From contig OW051471.1 of assembly GCA_932521025.1 (NCBI GenBank), positions 2,294,001 to 2,358,000 on the forward strand: a stretch of 64,000 bases of DNA, given 5' to 3'. The notes beneath the pieces were generated by a model. The model ran no database searches. It saw only the letters and a program-made list of their open reading frames with translations, and was not told where the DNA came from. Below, piece after piece: positions 11,901 through 23,300 of the stretch. The position numbers and the translations under genes are program-made. The DNA comes from Oscheius onirici (taxonomy: Eukaryota > Nematoda > Chromadorea > Rhabditida > Rhabditidae). Positions within the stretch are counted from its first letter, which is position 1. Each line of letters starts with the position of its first letter.

Positions 11901-12742
11901 TTCTTCTTAGCTGTAGGTTTGTAAAAAACTCTGACCAACTCGAAAAGGACTACCATAAATTCTATACAGTAGTCGTCTTAATTGTTCCTGTTATGCGCAT
12001 TTCGTGAAGGCCCCCCCCCTTTTTTCTGTCGAGCACGGCGAAAGACTGGGCTCTTGCAAAATTGATTTATTATGTATAGAAGAGGAAACACAAAAATAAG
12101 TCCCGACCTACTATAATCTTACACTACAATTTCATCTGCAGAGTGTCTCTCTCTCTCTCTGCAAGAAACTTGTTTTTTTTTAAATTGAGGTTTTTTGTTT
12201 TTTTAGATATGCAATTTGCACTGGAATATGTAATTCAAAAATGACTTGTTATCTTGAAAATGTGAAACAGAAACCGAGCTGACTGAATGTTTTTGCTTTG
12301 AATGTTCCGCCTACTTTTTGACTAATACTTTTCAGAAATGCTTCAAGGTTTCTATATATGACACTCACATCTTGATGAAATACTGACATCGAAATACTGA
12401 CCCATTCACATTGCATTCACAGTTAGAACTTATCCTGTCACCTTACGAGATTCTACTATTGTTTTCATATTTTCTGCATATGTCAGTGTTGAAAAACGCT
12501 TGCTGTTTTCTGTAGACTGTTGTCAGACAGATTTATATTTTTTGGTTTCGCGTCAAAAACGAAAAAGCCTTCACAGTTTCTATACAACTGTAAATAATCA
12601 GCACTTGTACTCAAAACTGGCGAAAGGAGAAAAATATACGTACCAACTCATAGACGGTTTTGTGTAGCTGCTCCTGAGCAGGAGACGGACTGGCCATGCC
12701 GATCACATACGCAAAAAGAGGAGAGAGGAGTTTGTCGAGTTT
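2407..12742 (-). CDS. Unidentified multi-exon gene, partial (six exons placed)
   Basis: Exons on the minus strand, in transcript order: 12742-12644, 11590-11491, 8161-8001, 7961-7723, 6897-6702 and, less surely, 2713-2407. The first five join in one frame with matching phases (0, 1, 0, 2) and good GT/AG sites. One intron (7962-8000) is only 39 bp. The sixth exon has a phase-0 acceptor that fits the phase-0 donor at 6702, but the intron between them contains a Ginger-like element, a TIR element and a CCT repeat. The roughly 367 residues read are hydrophilic and look helical, with motifs such as LSPLFAYVIGMASPSP, GFLDTEYSWQKFWGFY and SPDPVRPLLEM. They show no signal peptide or membrane segment. 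I do not recognise the family; a helical-repeat (HEAT/ARM-like) scaffold is only a guess. Both the start and the stop lie in parts I could not place. Regular phasing and absence of stops argue for a real host gene. Confidence 0.7.
2877..2953. repeat. CCT/CTT microsatellite ending in a C tract
   Basis: About 75 bp of (CCT)n with a few CTT units, followed by a run of about 12 C. It lies in the last placed intron of the unidentified gene. Long Glu or Leu/Pro frames across it are repeat translations, not proteins. Confidence 0.9.
3491..4263. mobile_element. TIR element copy 1 (ends TTAGGTCGYCGGATAAGTG)
   Basis: A non-coding element with inverted repeats of about 225 bp. The left arm begins TTAGGTCGCCGGATAAGTG at 3491; the right arm ends with the complement of TAGGTCGTCGGATAAGTG at about 4262. 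The middle has no coding potential. A second, nearly identical copy lies at 38063-39047, and this copy lacks the tRNA-like insertion found there. TA or TTA at both ends suggests a Tc/mariner-type target, but the superfamily is not certain. Confidence 0.8.
4577..6583 (+). mobile_element. Ginger-like DNA transposon, internally deleted
   Basis: The element spans 4581-6579, flanked by TATA (4577-4580 and 6580-6583). It begins TGTTGCAGTTGAAATTGACC and ends with the near-complement (one change in the terminal bases). Both ends carry tandem and inverted copies of a GTTGAAATTGACCGGTC-like iteron, many joined by AACTAGTT. Inside, on the plus strand, is a spliced but defective transposase gene related to the integrase-type proteins KRBA2/SCAND3 (Ginger group), described in the next entry. 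The 4-bp duplication, the TGT start and the integrase relationship all fit Ginger transposons. Confidence 0.75.
4957..6125 (+). pseudogene. Ginger/KRBA2-like transposase remnant lacking the integrase catalytic core
   Basis: Exons about 4957-5174, 5214-5389 and 5431-5670 join in frame across 39- and 41-bp introns. They give the N-terminal region typical of KRBA2/SCAND3 proteins (RSFDDVRDQHRARFD, DDNYNEILEAVKGW) and then jump to the segment that normally follows the core (IKRKRSLFKALFG). The DDE integrase core that should lie between is missing. Downstream frames (about 5720-6120) keep the family's C-terminal pieces: SVLVATPEVDRPKAG, then DSVTGGQGHKHCN and a cysteine-rich tail with spaced CxC/NSRCH motifs. 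That tail carries an in-frame stop (TGA about 6028) and the frame changes near 5870. The element therefore could not mobilise itself. Family naming is from recognised motifs, not from a search. Confidence 0.65.
7962..8000 (-). other. 39-bp intron of the unidentified gene
   Basis: The minus-strand donor GTTAGC and acceptor AATAACAG bound a 39-bp intron between two in-frame exons. It matches the tiny introns seen in daf-10 and the nested RNase H gene, so it supports the exon model. Confidence 0.75.
8352..9653. repeat. Dispersed repeat R1, copy 1
   Basis: Starts with a GC-palindrome block (CGCGCGCAGCGCGCGCC at about 8396). It passes through a tRNA-like stretch with a B-box match (GTTCGATCCC at about 8779) and ends with short repeats of the AACAAAAAGTGAACAATA type and a CTGGATCTGTGAAAAAG arm (about 9398). 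Similar sequence recurs at 25893-27487 and 36880-38035. In this copy the inverted right arm is cut down to about 25 bp (9630-9653). No coding potential. Confidence 0.7.
9686..10026. mobile_element. hAT-type MITE with TGGCC/GGCCAG-rich ends
   Basis: Terminal repeats are CAGAGATGGCAAACCTGGC at 9694 and the complement of CAGGGATGGCAAACCTGGC ending at 10019. Flanks are GGTGTGAG on the left and (G)GTGTGAG on the right, a 7-8 bp target duplication in which one G is shared with the terminus. The subterminal parts are rich in GGCCAG/CTGGCC units. An inner inverted repeat (GTAGCAAATCGATAAAAC and its complement) surrounds an AT-rich core. No transposase. Confidence 0.8.
10027..11490. other. Intron of the unidentified gene, no gene seen
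   Basis: AT-rich intron sequence with a 200-codon open plus-strand frame (10413-11015) that resembles no known protein and has no splice or codon support. I regard it as chance. A pyrimidine-rich stretch lies at 11240-11335. Confidence 0.45.
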
Positions 12743-13196
12743 CTGAAAAAAGTATTGGGTTACGAGAGATTAAGTTAGACAGAAGGGAGAGGGTGATGGA
12801 CTTTGACAAATTGACCGGAGAAGAGATAAAAATCACTACTGGGAGACCGTTTTCGGAGAGATGGAGAGGCAGTGATCGAACGTTACACTGCTCAAATGAC
12901 AGACGTTTGATGGCTGACGGAAGAGAGACTGTTTGATGGGCCTTTTTTGGAGAGAGCGAGAAGGAGAGAAATAGTTTATATTTGAAATATTGTTGAAAGA
13001 TCAGAGGACCTTTTATAAAGGTGACACGATATAGGGACAAACTTGTGCATGTTTTGCTTCATCGTTCAGACTCCTAAGAACGTTACGAAAACTTCACCTA
13101 GCCGTATAACAACTTCGTGAAAGGTGAAAAAATCCAAAAAATGTTCGTTTTTCTAAGGATGTCACCAAAACGAGTTCGTTGTTTTGATGATTCACC
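12743..13196. other. Sequence upstream of the first placed exon of the unidentified gene
   Basis: No further exon of the minus-strand gene could be supported here. Any earlier exons must lie farther right or be short. Confidence 0.4.
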
Positions 13197-13525
13197 CTCC
13201 AGATCAGGGATGGGCGGATGATCCGCATCCGCATCCTCATCCGCGGATATTCGCGCTCATTTCGACATCCGCATCCGCATCCGCAAAACCAAAAAACTGA
13301 CTATCCGCATCCGCATTTCGAAAAGGTACCCGCATCAAAAAATCCTTTTTTTGCGCGGATTCCACAGTTCGAAAACTTCTCTGAAATCACCTTTTTTCAT
13401 CATTTTGAATGAAAAATTTTCAAATCCGAATCCGCGGATATCCGCGCACAAATCCGCAATTTTTCGGCAAATCCGCATCCGCATCCGTCATACCATTTTA
13501 ACACCCGTCCATCCCTGCTCCAGAT
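13197..13525. mobile_element. hAT-type MITE with GCATCC hexamer arrays
   Basis: A perfect 8-bp duplication CTCCAGAT (13197-13204 and 13518-13525) flanks a 313-bp element. It starts CAGGGATGGGCGG and ends with the complement of CAGGGATGGACGG. The subterminal DNA is a run of ATCCGC/GCATCC hexamers on both sides, in part inverted (TCCGCGGATATTCGCG). No coding capacity. Confidence 0.9.
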
Positions 13526-15778
13526 CTACAGAATCGGTACGACGACTACATCCTGTCAACAAAATTTAACCAGAAAAACTTTGACCTTTCTCCATTTCAC
13601 CACGTTTATATAGTCAGCAATCCAGAAGGCAGAAGATACCAGGTAGGGCATGATATAAAATGTTAGTTTTTCAAATAAGCCAGGTAAATAACTTTTTCCA
13701 TTGAAATACCACGGATCAAGAAAAGAACATGTAGGAAAACTGATACAGCAACTACTTTGTGAAAGGGGCTGAAAACTTGTTGAAAGAATGGAAAAAGAGC
13801 TGTTTTATGAAGTTTAGAGGGACGAATATTGTGCAACCGGAAAAAAACGATGGTCTTAGCGATGACAGCCTGAACGGCATGTGACCCTGTAAGGCGAGTG
13901 AAAAACGGCGATATGCAAAAATTTTGATCGCTCACCAGCGCTCGGTTCTGTGCTCTTTCAACTTGTAGGCTTTTTTAGAGAGAGAGAGAATTTGGGAGAC
14001 TTTTTGTTTCAAAGACAACATAAATCATTGTTATTGGGAACGTTTGTTTCTCAAATCTTATATCACTGAAGAAATGAGTAAGAAACCTAATTTTCACTCT
14101 TTTTGTGTACAAAAAGATAGGAAAAAGTTGAGCATTTTTGCTTTCTGGTGACCCAACCTTCCTCCATTTTTAGGGAAACCCAAAAAGACTACTACTGTTT
14201 CAGCAACTACATATATGGAGCAGGACCCTTGGATGTCACTAATCGCATTGTTTTCCTTTCCAATAAAAAGTATGACCGAGACCACGTGGCCATGACCATA
14301 TCAGTCATTTTACCATCACTCGGTTAAAAGAGAAATACTGGAGAACAGGTTCTGTTTGTTTTCTCAAGAAGATTAGATGAAAATTAGTGGAAAGAAGTTT
14401 TTTGTTTCAAGTATAAAGGAACTTTGATTAGTGTAGCATATTGGTTGCGGGGGGGGGGGGGGGGGGAACGACGAAAAAAAAGTAAAACCTATGGGCCACA
14501 ACGTCCTACCTTCCCACGAGAAGGTTCTTGTGTTGTTTTCAAACCGAAAAAATGCTTTGTCAAATAAGAAAGGCTCAGTCTTTTTTGAAGAAAATACCAA
14601 CTCTACAGCGTCACAACTGGGCAATGTAATCCTATAGTAAGCAAATCGAAACATAAAAATTTGTTTTCCATTTGTAGCCCAAGCTCATTTTAGACCCGTT
14701 TACATCAACTTGGAACTTAAAATTCGAATAGTAATTTTTGTAAATTGATGGATTTCGGATTTCCAAACGAATGAAAAAACTTTTCTAAATGAACGGACGG
14801 TGGCTATCTTTTTCTTTCAAATTTCTGTCCAAGTCGCCCGAACGTAAATTTGGTTTAGGGACAAACTTTTGTGCTTCACTTACATATTTGTTAGAACATT
14901 TTCGAGCCCGAAACTAGCCCGTTGTTCTATATATCGAAAGTTTCTCTAAACTTCAACCGAGAATTTTTGAGCTTTTTCTATTTCTAGCCAAAAAAAAACA
15001 AGACAGGAAGCCAGAAAACAGTTTCTTTGTGGAATTGCGGACAACTGGGCAATTGATTTGTTGATCCTAAAAATGGATGTGAAGTAGGATCTCTTCTCAA
15101 ATGTATTGCATGTTACCAATTTTTTATTTCTATCTTGATGAGCTAATATTGACACAAACAGTTCGATAGTATGAGGATTCAATAAAACAATAATGTCTAA
15201 TATTGGTATGGGAACAAACAAGTTCATTTGCTTCATTTTGAGCATAAGATCTCCTTTTTGAAACCCAAAACTAATAGTTTGTCTATTTTTTGTCAAAAGT
15301 TTTGCTTCTTCTCGATTTTTTGGTCAAAAGACGAACTGAAAAAGCATGAAAGGCAACCGGAAAATAGTCTTTTTGGACTCAAAAAAATACGGAGTTTGCT
15401 TGGCATAAAAACTAAAACGGTTTTTGAAAAACTAGACACGTTGAAGTCGAAAATCAAGAAAAGGGCTCAGAAAACTTAGACGTCCTATAATAGCTGCCGA
15501 ACTTCTTTTCTCAAAATGACTCAAAACCCACTTTTTCAAGCACTCGTGCTCCAAAAATGTGTAGTTGTCAACCCCGCCTACAAGTTTGTTGAACAGGAAA
15601 ATGCTGAAAAGTCATATTTTGAACAAAATGAGGTCATGAAGTGACGGAAATTACTTCGTGTACTATCCTAAAGCAGTTTTTTGTATAAAATTGACAATTA
15701 GAAGTCACTAAAAAAACCAAAGATACAACAACCAGAAGTACAGGAAGCATTAAAAGGCAAAGCAGAATGGGAGTGTAA
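13526..15778. other. Gene-poor stretch
   Basis: No exon or RNA gene supported. It contains an 18-bp G run (14449-14466) and otherwise AT-rich sequence. The open frames seen have no family resemblance. Confidence 0.45.
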
Positions 15779-15931
15779 ATGATCGCCAGACAGTCTCTCC
15801 TTTACCCCGCGCTGCTATCAATTTTGCAGTCCCCCGAATCAATACAAACAGAGACTTTGATCATCCATCATGCGGGTCCTGTTTTCTCCCAAAAAGGACT
15901 AAGAAAGTTCCAGAAAATGGCCTGTGGAAAG
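15779..15931 (+). CDS. Possible plus-strand exon, unidentified
   Basis: An open stretch (RQSLLYPALLSILQSPES, continuing to about 15931) ends at a good donor (AAG/GTAACT) and reads like real protein, with mixed composition and few low-complexity runs. I cannot name it or find a firm acceptor. It may belong with weaker candidates at about 17767-17928 and 19418-19803 to a plus-strand gene converging on daf-10. Equally, it could be a remnant of a mobile element. Confidence 0.2.
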
Positions 15932-17214
15932 GTAACTGGAAATGAGAATGATAAGGTCTTATCGGGGAGAGCAAGGACTGGCAGAAAGAGAGTCATTACA
16001 CGAGCCTGCCAGTCGAGAAAAATACAGAATTGATACGGGAACGCGAAAAGAGAGAGACATTTATGGCCTATTGAGCAGGAGAGAGAAGCTTTTCGGAAAG
16101 TTGAAAAGGTTGGAAGAGAATGATGAAAAAATGATGAAAAGTTTGAGGAAAATTTGTTTTTTATATTTCAAACGTGGCATAAGAAAAGAAGATAGTGGTA
16201 CACTAATATGTTTTGGAGTTTGAACACAAACAATCTTTCATGTGAGGTCTATTACTCATTATGCTCTACTGAGCAATTATGGAAAGTAGTTTTTTGTTTG
16301 ATTCAAAGATTCTATAAGACGAGGGAAAGTAGTGCTGTGATATTATACGATAGAAGTGGCCGGTACATCAAAAGAAAAAAACTAATCCAGAAAAGTTGGT
16401 TTCAGTAATAGTGAGGAAAATGAGTAGTTTGGTTTCGAATGCTGTATACTACGAAAGAGGGTAATGATACGTTAGGACTAATGGGAAAAAGGAGCAATCT
16501 ATTTTCCATCAACGTGGGAAAATTATTGTTTCAAGAAGGTTGTGTAGAGCGCAAAAGACTGGAAATATGTTACTTCTAATATCAAAAAGTAGGAGTAAAG
16601 GTGGTAAAAGTGAAGTGAGGGAACAAACAGTTTTGTGAAGGGAGAGAGGTTGCAAGAAAGAGATGGTAAAGTGAGGTAGAAAAGGAAGATTTTGTTTGTT
16701 TCAAAGATTTTATAAGATGGAGAAAGATAGTAGTGCAGCAATCGTTGATTAACTTTTCAGTCAACAAGGAAAATGTTAGGCTTCAAGAATAGCATAAGAG
16801 GAGAGAACATGCTGTTTTGTATTATATTTCGTTCTTTAGAAAATCTTCGCATTTCAAATGATAAAAACGATGTTTCAAGGTTTGAAAAGAACGACTGACT
16901 GTTTCTTATTGGTCAGTATGTTCGCAGCATCAGAAATGATAAAACTGGATTATTTTGGTTTCAACCGCTGCTCATAGAGGAATACTGCTTCACACTTCAC
17001 TGTAGTGATCGAGGAGCTATCAAATTAATCATTTTTCAAAGACTACCATCGTCATACAATGTTAAAAACGAATTTTTTTGGTATCAAAGGACTGCTAAAA
17101 TGAGAAGAAGTATCATTTTGTGATCATCGTAGGTACCAAAAGAGCGAAATTTCGAACTTTTCAGCACAACAGAGTCGTACTTTTTCCCAACAAGATATAT
17201 TTCAAGTATTCAAT

Positions 17215-17695
17215 ATTAAGGTCTGTTAAAAAAAAAGAGGGATACCGTAGTTTAAGAATTCCCTTCCCCGCGGGACCCATTAGCCATGCCGCGCATTCAA
17301 ACAGCATTTTTTCAATATTTTTCGATCAAACATTGTACTTTTGCATCATCTTTTTTCTTGTTTTTGTGCATGTTTTTGTTGTCATTTTTTCTTTGGGTTC
17401 CTAAACAAAAGTCTGAAGGAAATATGGAGCCAAAAAATGTCCTCCTCGTGGTCGGATTACTAAATTACTGCAAGCCTGTTATTGATGATGTACATTCCAA
17501 TATCTAAACATACTATGCAAAAAAGACAACAAAAACATGCACAAAAACAAGAAAAAAGGTGATGCAAAAGTAGAATGTTTGATAGAAAAATATTGAAAAA
17601 ATGCTGTTTGAATGCGCGGCATGGCTAATGGGTCCCGCGGGGAAGGGAATTCTTAAACTACGGTATCCCTCTTTTTTTGAACAGACCTTACTAAT
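17215..17695. mobile_element. Foldback (TIR) element, ends TAAGGTCTGTT
   Basis: Two inverted arms of about 180 bp (17215-17400 and 17514-17693) surround a loop of about 110 bp. The arms share GATACCGTAGTTTAAGAATT, a CCGCGGGACCCATTAGCCATG-like block and TTTGTGCATGTTTTTGTTG. The ends read TAAGGTCTGTT... and its complement next to TA, a Tc/mariner-like arrangement. No protein. Confidence 0.8.
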
Positions 17696-19417
17696 ACTAC
17701 CACCTCCCAATTGATTGGTCTTCGAGGCTTGGGAAAAATCCAAAAACTCCATGAAAAAAATACAAAGTGTTTGGTTTCAAGCGAACGACATATAGAGAGG
17801 GAAACTGGAAGAGAATTAATCTCGTGGTAGATGTTACGAAAACAATTCCCTGCATTGAGCAAAGGCAGATTCGAAAACTTTCGTCAAAACTGACCACCAC
17901 AATCAGTGTTTATGAGGCAGAGATAAAGGTGTTTTCTTGGATAACTGGTGGGGGAGGCAAAGCCATAGAGGAACAAACTGATAAGAGACTGGACGGTAAT
18001 AATTGGTCATTTTGTGGTCGAATGATGCGATACACAAGGCAAAAAAACTACAGTATTCTGGTTCCACTTTCGAGGAAATAAGAAGATTTCACAAAAAAAA
18101 GAGAGCCAGAGGATAATGGGAACAGAAAACGATGAAAAATCGCACTAGAAACAGTTGCAGAAAGTTTTGATACTTCTAGCATAAAACCATTCACTGTATT
18201 GAAAATTTACACGACACCATCCACCGATTGAGCCCATAGAATCATGCCAGTGGAAACTTCTCTGTTGAAACAAAGAAGCGAATATATGAGTTCCAAAAAA
18301 AGAAGCAAATGGGTCCTGAAGCGAAGCTTGCGGTCGTATTTTTCGTTGCGAAAAAAACCAGTTGGTTTCTACCAATAAGATCCTCTACTGAAGATAAAAA
18401 ATTTCTGAAAACCTCGTACAATAGATGAAACAGAACTTTTTCAAATTTCAGTACCAAACTTTCTGGAAATTTTTGCTCACCAGTTTCTAAAAGTCTTTTT
18501 TACGCAATTTCAACATTTCTTGTTCATTTTTCTACACAAAAACGCAAAAAAAACCACGTGACAGTGCAATAAAAAGTTGAAGACAACGGACAAATTGTGG
18601 TCTCGGAAAGGTCACCTGCCCCGTTTACGATACCCGTCTAAATTGGCTGGATTGGCTGTAAAAATTGTCTTATCTGACTGTGGGAAAAGTAAAAAAAGTG
18701 GAAGAAAAATATATCAATTGTGGTAAAGGAGAGAATAGAAGGAGCGCTGTGGTGGTCTGTTTACCGACACAGGAGACTGGTGGTTGATAGGTCTCCCTAT
18801 TACTGATAACAACTAATCGAACCTTTTTTTCTCGGGAAAGACGCCTATAAAGTTCTTGAATGCGAGAGGTTTCATAAAGAATCAGAGAACGAAAAACTGT
18901 CTACAAGACTGGGAACATTATATAGCGCTAACTTGAAGCAGTAGAAGTTCTGAAAAATTCTAATAGGAAAAACACAAATTCAAATTTTCAGATAACTACC
19001 GTAACTCAGATGAAATGCCTTCGTGTGAAGACCAATTTGGTTGCATGATAGCTGCAAAGTAAAATGGCGCCTACTGGGTTTTCCCGACTACTTTGGTTTC
19101 GGATATTTATGCCAACCGCTCAGCCAGCTCCAGTAGAAAAGTAAAACCTGTAAGCAAATGATCCTTGAACGAAACAAAAAAGACGCAAATTTGCATGTTG
19201 ACGAACAAGTCAGCTGCAGCTGATCAAAACAGTTTTCTGATTCAGTAGTTACGCGTAGACGCCGAAGAAAAATTGCCCCGTAAGCAACTAGTTTCCTAGT
19301 TTACTATTACCTTTTTCCACGCTTGGGGGTCGAACAACGATACAACTATTCTGATCAAAACTATTGATTTTTTTCTGAAGCAAATTTGTAATATTGCAAA
19401 CCGCCAATTCTTTTTAG
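17696..19417. other. No firm gene
   Basis: A plus-strand open stretch (about 17767-17928, with VVDVTKTIPCIEQRQIRK, donor GTGTTT) could be an exon, but nothing independent supports it. The rest is AT-rich and featureless to my reading. Confidence 0.35.
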
Positions 19418-19803
19418 AAGCCTTTGTACAACAAAATGACGAAACCAAAACTTTACGAAGTGCCCTTTTGGCCAGATTCTCTCCATTCTCTTGGACAGAC
19501 GAATTTCAAACCCACCAACTTCTTTTCTTGGTCTGTCTCCGAAATTTCTGTTTTTTTAGGCAGTGACTCTTTTCTTTTTCCTCTCACTTGTTCCAAAAGA
19601 TCCAACCGTCACTCTAGATAGAATAGAAAACGAATTCTTGACAGAAACATCTGATTTTCAACTTTCCAGGACGAACACTTCTTGTTTGGACACTTTACGA
19701 CCCATTAGAGCAAGGCTATCTTCTGGCAGATAGCAAAAGAGAACAAGAACTTCTTTCAGGAGCTGATGAAAAAAGTTTGTTTCACGGGTTTATTATAGAG
19801 TAA
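19418..19803 (+). CDS. Possible C-terminal exons of an unidentified plus-strand gene
   Basis: A TTTTTAG acceptor at 19411-19417 opens a frame with KPKLYEVPFWPDSLHSLGQ. A candidate donor at about 19563 (GTGACT) joins in phase to an exon from 19670 after CTTTCCAG (RRTLLVWTLYDPLEQGYLL...), which ends at a TAA at 19801-19803. If real, the gene ends tail-to-tail with daf-10, 550 bp away. I recognise no family. Confidence 0.3.
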
Positions 19804-20350
19804 CTCAGTTTTCCTTGCCGTAGTGATACAACAACATATTGAATACTTTTTTTTTTACCTTCCGTTAGACTTTCGTCTAGAGAACTGCGGAAGGTAGAGA
19901 AACCGATCATGTGCTTATTTTTTGATCCAGAAGTATCGGATGCAATGGACCGCTGTCAACTCAGTTATTATTGTGTAACGGCGAAGCAATGAAATATTTT
20001 CGTTCAGTATCAAAACGTTGCTGAAATGTTTTGTCATTTCTCCTTTTCCAGTAGAATCTTGTGCTAATACTGACTTTGTCATCCTCATGAGATCCAAAAA
20101 TATAGTTTTATTTTACCATGCAAAGTTTTTTGCAGCAGTCTTTGACGGTTGTCGCGTTTGTTCTTTCAAACAGGGTGTTTCAAACAGCACGTATAGCAAG
20201 TAAAACAACTGTGAAATCCGTGCTTCTTGGGTGGGTGTGATAAAAAAAACTACGAAAATCACTTTTTTGGTTTCAAATAGTCAATAAATGTTGTTCAACT
20301 TTCTCAAACCGGTCAAAAGCCAAAAACTCATACTTATACAGACGAAATAG

Positions 20351-23300
20351 CTATTCTTCGTTGAGAATAATTGACGGATCTGCTCGACTTTGAGGAGTTC
20401 GACAGAATGGACACCAGCCCTTCTGGAGACAGGCCATTTCGTAGTCGTCTTGTTGGAAGACCTGAAAAACTCACTCGAATATCAGGTTCGTTTTTAGTCA
20501 AAAAAGTCTGACTAAGAAATCACATGCCTCAACAATGTTTCGATAAGGAAGAATAGGTAGACCTTTGCAAAAAGTATTACTTGGTGTCACATTTTTAGGC
20601 GAAAACACACAAAATTCTTCATAAATATGATGTGGGATTATAAATCGAACATTCTCGAAGATGAAAAAGTTTTCAAACCTTCCGATATTTAAACATAGAG
20701 AAAAGACTCTATTTTGTTTTTTTTTGCTCACAGCAAAGTTGCTGTAAATGAGAGAGAGAAAAAGATTTCTCAAAAACTCAAATAATGCGATTAAAACGAC
20801 TAAACAGGGTAATTTTCAAGTTTAGACACGTTTGCAAAGTCTGTAGTGAAAACAAAACCCCGACAAATTCTCAAAGCACGATGATGGAATCTTGCCCCAT
20901 TTTCGAGCACTCGTATGATTCGGGCGCCTGCTCCTTCTGTTGATCCCATATATCCCAATATTTCCTTCGCCTAGAACAGTTTTTTGTTGTTTTTTATTCT
21001 AAAAAAACCTATTTTGTCCTGTGCTGCACCACAGCACTTAATTGGGCTGAAAAGGCCGGTTTTTCTCCCAAAATAACTGTGAACTACAGCTGTTCTTCTG
21101 AACAAACTTTTCAAGCTTGTGGATGTATTTTGTTTCAGGATTTGGACAAGTAAGAAGAGTGTCTGTTGACCGTTGTTCTGCCGTTGGTGATAAGAAGTTT
21201 GAAAAAAAGGCATAGAAAGGATACGGTATTTCTTTTTCGTACAGTATCTTACCTTACTGCAGGCCTCACAGCACGTCAGAGCTATTGTTGGCATCGCATT
21301 GTAGAAATAGCGAGTTTTCAGTGGCTCCGGAGCTGGTAGAATCAGAATCTGTCCTTTTTCAAGGCGACTCAAGTCGTTCTTTCCCAAGACGAGTGGCGCC
21401 CACTTTTTTCGCTTCTGGAAAAGAGTAATGTTTTAAGTTTTGGGTAAAGTTGAGTTGTGGACTGGGCAACTATAATTTCACGAAGACGACCGTGGTCTTG
21501 TGAATTTAATTGAGCTAGAATGCTCACAAGAAGAATTCAATCAAAAATTGAATTATTTCTTCAAAGTAACACTAGAATGTGTACCAATTTCTATTTTGCT
21601 TCAACGGAAACAATTATCTTGAAAAACAATCAAGAAGACAAAGGACCAAGGTGGTCACAAGAGCACACGCTCTGAAAAACTAAAAAAAACTGGGTAAGGG
21701 GCTCGTTCAAATTGGGCGGGTCCTTTGCGTGCCATGGCCGCGCGGAAAATTTGAATACAAGTTAAGTGGAGAGGATTGGAGAAAGTACAATTTCCAAGAT
21801 AAAATTGAAAGAAGAACAGTTGGGAAGAGATCACACAACTAAAAGACAGAATAAAGAATATGAAGAATGGACCAAATAGACAGGAGAGGTATCGACGGGC
21901 TTGACACTATTCCCAAAGTCCATAGCCTACCACAGCTTACAGCACATTTGAAACTGTCTATCACTAGTTGGGTTGTCCACCGGACTCGTGCCTGTAAGGC
22001 GCATTTTCGGTAGAAGTAAAAACCTTAGTTTTGAACATAAACTCAGTAGGAACCGAATCTTATGTTCAAAATGGGCGTCAAGTTTTTTTTCTGTCAAATG
22101 CGTCTTCGTCCTTGACCGGCCAGGTCAACACGGGCCTGATGGACAGCCCTAACCACTACAGGCAGGACCAGTAGGACAGGCTAGGTTCTTGGACTGAACC
22201 CTGCAATCGGATTCTGTCATTCTATTCACTTGGCTCGTTAGACAAAATTACGGCTGGAATTGGTGTCAAATGGCCAAATCTGACAATGTTTGGAAACCAA
22301 GAACTGAACCTAGAACTCCAAACAAAAGGGATCTTCGACACGTTCCGCGAGAGAAAAAGTGGTTTCAATAAAAGTACATAACAGGTACAGCTTTTAACTT
22401 CCAATTCCAGTTTTGTTGTTTCAATGAAAAGAATTGCAGTGTAACTCACATCAGCCTGTCTGAACGGATTGAAATCGTGTTCGTCCAGAGGTGGTTCTGC
22501 CTCAATCAGGGTCCTTGCTTCTTCTTGATTGATTGTTTCTTCAACAAAAAATTCGAGGAGGGGCAAATTGTCTAAAAATGGTCACTTTTGATGCCAAAAA
22601 TGGTACCAAAAGTTGCCATAGAGTAGACAAAGGGCGACTTGCAGTGGGTACAGGCCAAAACGTTGGACAGAGAGTTGTTGAGTCCACATCTGGAAGGTTT
22701 TTTGTTGTTGATTTTTAGGTAAAAAAAACCAAATTGGAACCCACGGAAATCTTTTCAACTTTTCAAATTCAGTATAACAAAAAAGGTTCTAACGGACAAG
22801 AGATTTCAAACTGTGTATTGCTTCTCGAAAAACCAAGTTTTTTGTTGAGAAAATTGTGTGCAGCTTGTTATCCGAAAGGACTTCTAAGACCGATACTATG
22901 AACGGAAACAGTCAGCATTCAATATTTTCTCCACTTTCAGGTATTAGTTGTAGCGCTTCCGAATAGCATTTTGAAAATAATGGGTCGTCAGAAAAATGCA
23001 GCATAATTGTTTTTGTTTTGTTTCAAAGACGACATTTCATTAGAGATTTGAAGTAACTATTGATAGGCAAATTCTGTCGGCTGAAATACTCTATTTGTGT
23101 GGAAGAAGACTAGAAACGAGAGCACTTCAGAGCCGTTTTTCTGCTATACAGACTACATAAAGTTTTTTTACAAGACCCGTTACCACAGTTACAGACGTTG
23201 GATGTTCAGCCAAGTCTAAGCATTTTTATTTTACTACGTATCTATAGTTGAATATCCGACGTTTGCACGTAACTTTTGTGACAACGGCTCTCGCAACGAA

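Noticed and set aside
14449-14466. G run, also C runs at 12009 and 45063 and the G run at the window end
   Set aside because: Simple homopolymers; no structure or conserved context to make them more than slippage tracts.
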